The position numbers and the translations under genes were made by a program. Positions 59,088-64,000 of a stretch of DNA of 64,000 bases are shown here, piece after piece. The notes beneath the pieces are model-generated. The model saw only the letters and a program-made list of their open reading frames with translations, had not been told where the DNA came from and did no database searches. Where the stretch lies: positions 1 through 64,000 of the forward strand of contig NZ_JAJTWT010000009.1 in the NCBI RefSeq assembly GCF_021353235.1, in the 5' to 3' direction. The stretch comes from Pelomonas caseinilytica (GTDB taxonomy: Bacteria; Pseudomonadota; Gammaproteobacteria; Burkholderiales; Burkholderiaceae_C). Position 1 is the stretch's first letter. Every line of letters begins with the position of its first letter.

Positions 59088-60518
59088 ATGACCCGCGCCA
59101 CCAAGATCGTCGCCACCCTCGGCCCCGCCTCGAACACGCCGGAGGTGCTGGAGAAGATGATCCACGCCGGCGTCGACGTCGTGCGGCTGAACTTCTCCCA
59201 CGGCAAGGCCCAGGACCACATCGACCGCGCCGCCATGGTCCGCGCGGCGGCCGAGCGGGTCGGCAAGTCGGTGGCCATCATGGCCGACCTGCAGGGCCCC
59301 AAGATCCGCGTCGGCAAGTTCGAGAACAACAAGATCGAGCTCATCCCCGGCGCCAAGTTCATCCTCGACGCCGACCGCACCGAACTCGGCAACCAGGACA
59401 TCGCCAGCCTCGACTACAAGGAGCTGCCGCGCGACGTGAAGCCGGGCGACACCCTGCTGCTCAACGACGGCCTGCTGGTGCTGACCGTGGACGCCGTGCG
59501 CGGCGCCCAGGTGCACACCACCGTCAAGCTCGGCGGCGAGCTGTCCAACAACAAGGGCATCAACAAGCAGGGCGGCGGCCTCACCGCCCCGGCCCTGACG
59601 GCCAAGGACATGGACGACATCAAGACCGCGATGTCCTTCCAGTGCGAATACCTGGCCGTGAGCTTCCCCAAGAACGCCACCGACATGGAGATGGCGCGCC
59701 AGCTGGCCAATGTGGCCGGCGAGCCCTGGCGCCACAAGCCGGCCATGATCGCCAAGATCGAGCGCTACGAGGCCATCCCCCATCTCGAGGCCATCCTCAA
59801 GGCCAGCGACGGCATCATGGTGGCCCGCGGCGACCTGGCCGTGGAGGTGGGCAACGCCGCCGTGCCCGCGCTGCAAAAGCGCATGATCAAGATGGCCCGC
59901 GAACTCGACAAGGTCGCCATCACCGCCACGCAGATGATGGAGTCCATGATCGTCAACCCGGTGCCCACGCGCGCCGAGGTCAGCGACGTGGCCAATGCCG
60001 TGCTGGACGGCACCGACGCCGTCATGCTGTCGGCCGAGACGGCCGCGGGCAAGTTCCCGGTCGAGACCATCGAGCAGATGGCCGCCATCGCGCTGGAGGC
60101 CGAGCGCGCCGAGTTCGTCAGCCTGGACACCGACTTCGCCGGCCGCCAGTTCGGCCGCATCGACCAGTCCATCGCCATGGGCGCGCTCTTCACCGCCTAC
60201 CACCTCGGCTGCAAGGCCATCCTGGCCCTGACCGAGTCCGGCTCGACGGCGCTATGGATGAGCCGCCACCGCGTGCAGGTGCCCATCTTCGGCCTGACGA
60301 CGCAGCTCGTCAGCCAGCGCAAGATGGCGCTCTACCGCAACGTCAGCTCCCTGCTGATGCCCAAGTACGACGACCGCGACACGGCCCTGGCTGCCGCCGA
60401 GAAGCTGCTCGTGGAGCGCGGCGTGCTGATGCCGGGCGACACCTACGCCATCACCTGCGGCGAGCCCATGGGCTATCCGGGCGGCACCAACATGCTGAAA
60501 GTGTGCAGGGTGGCCTAG
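59088..60518 (+). CDS. pyk: Pyruvate kinase
   Basis: Final ATP-forming step of glycolysis. The 476 residues contain KIVATLGPAS, RLNFSHG, ADLQGPKIRVG, the signature IMVARGDLAVE, ATQMMESMI, and VMLSAETAAGKFPVE. The loop that normally reads KGVNLPG is KGINKQGGGL here. ATG 59088. It overlaps the convergent NRAMP gene by 4 bp. Confidence 0.97.
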   Translation: MTRATKIVATLGPASNTPEVLEKMIHAGVDVVRLNFSHGKAQDHIDRAAMVRAAAERVGKSVAIMADLQGPKIRVGKFENNKIELIPGAKFILDADRTELGNQDIASLDYKELPRDVKPGDTLLLNDGLLVLTVDAVRGAQVHTTVKLGGELSNNKGINKQGGGLTAPALTAKDMDDIKTAMSFQCEYLAVSFPKNATDMEMARQLANVAGEPWRHKPAMIAKIERYEAIPHLEAILKASDGIMVARGDLAVEVGNAAVPALQKRMIKMARELDKVAITATQMMESMIVNPVPTRAEVSDVANAVLDGTDAVMLSAETAAGKFPVETIEQMAAIALEAERAEFVSLDTDFAGRQFGRIDQSIAMGALFTAYHLGCKAILALTESGSTALWMSRHRVQVPIFGLTTQLVSQRKMALYRNVSSLLMPKYDDRDTALAAAEKLLVERGVLMPGDTYAITCGEPMGYPGGTNMLKVCRVA

Positions 60519-61762
60519 GCGATTGCCAGGGCCAGCACCGTAAGGGCCATGACGGCCGTGGCGGCCCAGCCGAGGCGCCGCAGCTTGGGGCCGATGACGT
60601 GGCTGCCCATGACGGCGGGGCGGGTGGCCAGCACCATCATCGCGGCCATGATGGGCACGGCCGTGATGCCGTTGAACACGGCTGACCAGAACAGCTGGCG
60701 CACCGGGTCCATGGGCGCGAAGCACAGCGCCACGCCGCCCAGCGTCGCCACGGCGATGACGCCGTAGAAGCCGCGGCCTTCGCCGCGTTCCAGCCTCAGG
60801 CTGAGGCTGTCGCGCCAGCCCGCCACCTCGGCCACCGCATAACCCGCCGAACCGGCGAGCACCGGCACCGCCAGCAGGCCGGTGCCGATGATGCCCAGGC
60901 TGAAGAGCAGGGCCGCATGCGCGCCCGCCACCGGCCGCAGCGCTTCGACGGCCTGGGCCGAGGTGTCGATCTGATGCACGCCGGCCTTGTGCAGCGTGGC
61001 GGCCGTGGCCAGCATGATGCAGAAGGCGATGAGGTTGGAGAAGAGCATGCCGACATGGGTGTCGAGCTTGATGCGGTGCAGATGGGCGCGCACCTGCTCG
61101 GCCGTGGGGGCCGCCTGGCCGTCGGCCTGCCGGTCCTCGACCTCCTGGCCGGCCTGCCAGAAGAAGAGGTAGGGGCTGATGGTGGTGCCGAACACCGCCA
61201 CCACCATCAGCAGCGTGTCGCGGTTCCAGTCCAGCCGGGGGTGCACGGTGCGCGCCAGCACGTCGGCCCAGTCCAGGTTCAGCACGGCGACCACGCCGAC
61301 ATAGGCCAGCAGGGCCAGGGTCAGCCATTTCAGCCAGCGGACATAACTCTCGTAGCGCAGGAACACCTGCATCAGCACGCTGGCGATGCCGAAGGCCAGC
61401 GCGTAGGCCTGCGTCGGGCCGCCGACCAGCAGGTGGACGGCGGCGGCCATGGCCGCGACGTCGGCCGCGATATTCAGCGTGTTGGCCGCCAGCAGCAGGC
61501 CGACCAGGCCGAACAGCACCGGCCGCGGGAAGGCCTGCTTCATGTTGGCCGCCAGGCCGCGGCCTGAGACATAACCGATGCGCGCGCTGACGATCTGGAT
61601 GGCCGTCATCAGCGGCAGCGTGAAGACGAGGCTCCACAGCATCGAGTAGCCGAATCGCGCGCCGGCCTGGGAGTAGGTGGCGATGCCGCTGGGATCGTCG
61701 TCGGCGGCACCGGTGATGAGGCCGGGCCCGAGTTGGCGCAGCCAGTCGCGAAGCACTTTCAT
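60515..61762 (-). CDS. NRAMP-family divalent-metal transporter, DPSG variant
   Basis: A 415-residue inner-membrane transporter with about 11 helices. Helix 1 has ADDDPSGIATYSQAGARFG in place of the classic DPGN metal site. Helix 6 region reads SLGIIGTGLLAVPVLAGSAGYAVAE, without the classic MPH motif. Such changes mark the NRAMP-related branch, some of which move Mg2+ rather than Mn2+/Fe2+. So the substrate may be Mg2+, but this is inference. ATG 61762 chosen over 61795. Confidence 0.85.
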   Translation of the reverse strand: MKVLRDWLRQLGPGLITGAADDDPSGIATYSQAGARFGYSMLWSLVFTLPLMTAIQIVSARIGYVSGRGLAANMKQAFPRPVLFGLVGLLLAANTLNIAADVAAMAAAVHLLVGGPTQAYALAFGIASVLMQVFLRYESYVRWLKWLTLALLAYVGVVAVLNLDWADVLARTVHPRLDWNRDTLLMVVAVFGTTISPYLFFWQAGQEVEDRQADGQAAPTAEQVRAHLHRIKLDTHVGMLFSNLIAFCIMLATAATLHKAGVHQIDTSAQAVEALRPVAGAHAALLFSLGIIGTGLLAVPVLAGSAGYAVAEVAGWRDSLSLRLERGEGRGFYGVIAVATLGGVALCFAPMDPVRQLFWSAVFNGITAVPIMAAMMVLATRPAVMGSHVIGPKLRRLGWAATAVMALTVLALAIA

Positions 61763-61861
61763 GGGGCGCGCCTGGCAAGCCTCATGCCCACGCATGGGGC
61801 CGTCAGCCAGCGGTCAGTCGGGAGCAAGCAGGGCGTCATGCGGGTTAACCAGAATCCTCGA

Positions 61862-62818
61862 ATGCCAACGAAGGTGCGCCTGTCCAACGCCAGTCTCGAC
61901 GTCGTCGTGCCGGCGTTCAATGAAGCCGCGAACCTGCCGGACCTGCTCGCCCGGCTGCGCGGCGCCCTGGGTGCGCTCACGCCGCGCTGGCGCATTCTGC
62001 TCGTCGACGACGGCAGTCGGGACGATACCCAGGGCGTGGCGCTGGCGGCGCGCGCCGCCGGCCTGCCGCTGCGTTATGTGCGCCTGTCGCGCAACTTCGG
62101 CAAGGAGGCCGCCCTGACGGCCGGCCTGGCCCTGGCCGATGCCGACCGCGTGCTGCTGATGGATGCCGACGGCCAGCATGCGCCCGAGATGATCACGGCC
62201 ATGCACGAGGCCTGGCTGGCCGGTGCCGACATGGTCTGCGCCGTGCGCGCCAACCGTGATGAGGAAGGGCCTCTGAAGCGCCTGGGCACGCGGCTCTTCT
62301 ATGGCTTCGTCAATGCCTTCACCCGGCTGCACATCCCGCCCGACGCGGGCGACTTCCGGCTGCTCGATCGCCGCGTCGTCGATGCGCTGAATGCCCTGCC
62401 CGAGCGCAATCGCTTCATGAAGGGCCTGTACGCCTGGGTGGGATTCCGCACGGAGTTCCTGCCCTATGTGCCGAAGCCGCGCCAAGGCGGAGCCAGCAGC
62501 TTCTCGCTGGGCCGGCTGCTGGCCCTGGCCTTCACCGGCGTCACCGCCTTCAGCAACCTGCCGCTGCGCGTGTGGAGTGCCCTGGGCGGCAGCATCGCCC
62601 TGGTCGCCCTGGCCTATGGCGTCTGGATCTCCTGCGAGCACCTGCTCTGGGGCCACCCCATCCCCGGCTGGGCGACGCTGGTGGTGGGCCTGATGTTCTT
62701 CAGCGGCGTGCAGCTGCTGTCCATCGGCATCATCGGCGAGTACATCGGCCGCATCTTCGACGAGGTCAAGCAGCGGCCGGTCTACCTGGTGGCGCTGGAC
62801 ACGGGCGAGCCGACGTGA
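61862..62818 (+). CDS. Family 2 glycosyltransferase, ArnC/DPM1-like
   Basis: A 318-residue polyprenyl-phosphate glycosyltransferase. The GT-A domain has VVVPAFNEAANLPDLL, LLVDDGSRDDT, LSRNFGKEAALTAGL and LMDADGQHAPE; two C-terminal membrane helices follow (ALGGSIALVALAYGVWI, LVVGLMFFSGVQLLSIGIIGEYIG). It would load a sugar on undecaprenyl phosphate. It overlaps the next gene by 4 bp (GTGA). Confidence 0.93.
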   Translation: MPTKVRLSNASLDVVVPAFNEAANLPDLLARLRGALGALTPRWRILLVDDGSRDDTQGVALAARAAGLPLRYVRLSRNFGKEAALTAGLALADADRVLLMDADGQHAPEMITAMHEAWLAGADMVCAVRANRDEEGPLKRLGTRLFYGFVNAFTRLHIPPDAGDFRLLDRRVVDALNALPERNRFMKGLYAWVGFRTEFLPYVPKPRQGGASSFSLGRLLALAFTGVTAFSNLPLRVWSALGGSIALVALAYGVWISCEHLLWGHPIPGWATLVVGLMFFSGVQLLSIGIIGEYIGRIFDEVKQRPVYLVALDTGEPT

Positions 62819-63606
62819 CGCAGCTGCGGCGCCTGGTCGTCTGCGCGGACGACTACGGCCTCGGTCCGGCGGTGGACCGCGGCATCCTCGTCCTGACCGA
62901 GCAGGGGCGCATCACGGCCGTGAGCTGCCTCGTCACGCCGCCGCGCTGGCCGGCTGCCGCCCGTGCGCTGCAGGAGGGGGCCGAGCCCACCGGCCTGCAC
63001 TTCAACCTGACCGAGGGCGAGCCCGTCAGCGCCGCGCTGCGCGGCGCCTGGCCGCGCTTTCCGGCCCTGGGCACCCTGATCGGCCTGGCCCTGCGTGGCC
63101 GCCTCCCCGAGGGCCTGGCCGAAGAGTTCCAGGCGCAGCTGCAGCGCTTCGTCGCCGCGGTGGGCCGGGCGCCGGACTTCATCGATGGCCACCAGCACGT
63201 GCATGCGCTGCCGGGCGTTCGCCCCATCGTGATCGCCGCCGCGCAGAGCCTGGGCCTGCCGGTGCGCAACACCGGCCGGGTGCTCGGCCCTGGCTTCGCA
63301 TTCAAGCGGCGTGTCATCGAGGCCTGCGGCGGCCGGGCTCTGCTCGGGGCGATGCGCTCACGCGGCATCGGGCATGCGCCGGCCCTGGTGGGCGTGCGGG
63401 GCTTTCACCCGCGCGAGGACTACCGCGCCCTGGTGCGCGGCTGGTTGCGGGCGGCCCCCGACGGGGCGTTGATGTTCTGCCACCCGGCGCTCGGCGCGCC
63501 TGATGCCGGCGACCCCATCGCCGCCGCTCGCGCCGGCGAGATGGCCTATCTCGGCAGCGACGCCTTCGCCGAGGATCTGGTCGAGGCCGGCGTCACGTTG
63601 GCCTGA
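62815..63606 (+). CDS. ChbG/HpnK family (YdjC-like) carbohydrate deacetylase
   Basis: A 263-residue enzyme with GTG start coupled to the glycosyltransferase. Metal ligands: Asp in VVCADDYGLG and the His pair in DGHQHVHALPG; LHFNLTEGEPVS is also typical. In this family it removes an acetyl group from N-acetyl sugars, including those on hopanoids (HpnK) or chito-oligosaccharides (ChbG). With GT2 and GtrA beside it, a lipid-linked sugar is likely. Confidence 0.9.
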   Translation: MTQLRRLVVCADDYGLGPAVDRGILVLTEQGRITAVSCLVTPPRWPAAARALQEGAEPTGLHFNLTEGEPVSAALRGAWPRFPALGTLIGLALRGRLPEGLAEEFQAQLQRFVAAVGRAPDFIDGHQHVHALPGVRPIVIAAAQSLGLPVRNTGRVLGPGFAFKRRVIEACGGRALLGAMRSRGIGHAPALVGVRGFHPREDYRALVRGWLRAAPDGALMFCHPALGAPDAGDPIAAARAGEMAYLGSDAFAEDLVEAGVTLA

Positions 63607-63961
63607 AGGCCCAGGCGCGGTTGGCCACGAAGGTGGCCAGCATGACGACGACCGTGGCCCCCGCCTGGGCCAGCAGGTAGTGCAGGCCGGCCTGCACGCC
63701 GGCGTCCACCAGCAGCATGCCCAGCAGGGCGCCTGCCCCCGCCGTCGCATGGAAGCGGCACCACGCCGGCCACCAGCCGCCGCGGTGGCCGAAGGTGAAG
63801 CGGCGGTTGGCCCAGAAGGCGATCTGGGCGCCTGCCAGCGCGCCGGCTCCCGAAGCCAGCCAGGCCGGCCAGTGGCCCACTTCCACCGCCAGCACCATCA
63901 ACGCGTAGTGGGTGGCGGTGGCGACGGCGCCGACGCCGGCATAGCGCAGCAGCCGGCTCAT
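63593..63961 (-). CDS. GtrA-like membrane protein
   Basis: A 122-residue protein with four helices and the GtrA motif region (RYAGVGAVATATHYALMVLA, FWANRRFTFGHR, TFVANRAWAFRP). GtrA-like proteins are thought to flip undecaprenyl-linked sugars. It converges on the deacetylase with a 14-bp overlap and overlaps the upstream gene by 4 bp (ATGA). Confidence 0.9.
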   Translation of the reverse strand: MSRLLRYAGVGAVATATHYALMVLAVEVGHWPAWLASGAGALAGAQIAFWANRRFTFGHRGGWWPAWCRFHATAGAGALLGMLLVDAGVQAGLHYLLAQAGATVVVMLATFVANRAWAFRPT

Positions 63962-64000
63962 GGGCAGGCCGTCGGCCGCGGCAGTTCGTAGAGCGTGGCG
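63958..64000 (-). CDS. C-terminal end of an unidentified gene (possibly a GT39/ArnT-like transferase)
   Basis: The last 13 codons (ATLYELPRPTACP, then TGA) overlap the gtrA-like ATG by 4 bp, which shows a coupled gene entering from the right. Too short to identify. The position next to GT2 and GtrA makes a membrane glycosyltransferase plausible, but this is only a guess. Confidence 0.5.
   Translation of the reverse strand, partial: ATLYELPRPTACP

Overview
The window looks like a chromosome segment of a high-G+C betaproteobacterium of the order Burkholderiales, probably near Roseateles, Rubrivivax or Leptothrix. That placement is an inference from codon and base composition and from gene sets such as ntrYX, smg/dprA/LysM/def/fmt, DUF1631, yajC-secDF and an SAH riboswitch on ahcY. 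No rRNA operon or CRISPR array is present; one tRNA gene (tRNA-Phe) was found.

Region 1 (1 to about 12,260) is a decayed genomic island with visibly lower G+C. At the left edge sits the start of a lipopeptide-type cluster on the minus strand: a 4'-phosphopantetheinyl transferase, a fatty acyl-AMP ligase, a free acyl carrier protein, and an NRPS that opens with a condensation domain and runs off the window. Next come nested insertion sequences: two copies of an IS150-type remnant sharing 345 identical bases, a complete IS3-family element, another truncated IS3 element, an S1/P1 nuclease fragment, and an IS66 element with an 8-bp target duplication that splits a P4-type integrase. The integrase lies beside tRNA-Phe, the likely attachment site. 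The other island boundary is outside the window.

Region 2 (12.4-28.1 kb) is mostly core: ntrX-ntrY-DUF4390-rsmB on the minus strand, folE with a BLUF photoreceptor on the plus strand, lemA-queC, a DUF4139 protein, DUF1161, pepQ, an exported unknown, ompW with an FNR-type promoter, a cupin/LysR pair, metF and tlyA.

Region 3 (28.1-31.9 kb) is the most interesting. In the methyl-cycle gene order ahcY-tlyA-metF, a two-gene AT-richer insert lies between ahcY and tlyA. It encodes a SIR2-like protein and a stand-alone DUF262 protein with overlapping stop and start codons, a plausible defence system. The SIR2 gene carries a one-base frameshift at a T6 run. The ahcY leader contains a clear S-adenosylhomocysteine riboswitch, and the insert lies downstream in the same direction, so it may be read from that transcript.

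Region 4 (31.9-64 kb) is again core-like: PPK2, an AraC/aldo-keto reductase pair, an MFS exporter, a YcaQ-like glycosylase, a sensory diguanylate cyclase, yajC-secD-secF-DUF1631, smg-dprA-LysM-def-fmt-htpX, a lipoprotein, a DUF2807 protein, azlCD, pgk, maeB, a doubly broken EamA transporter gene, a GNAT acetyltransferase, pyk, an NRAMP-type transporter, and a glycolipid-type cluster (GT2, ChbG/HpnK deacetylase, GtrA, and the end of a further gene).
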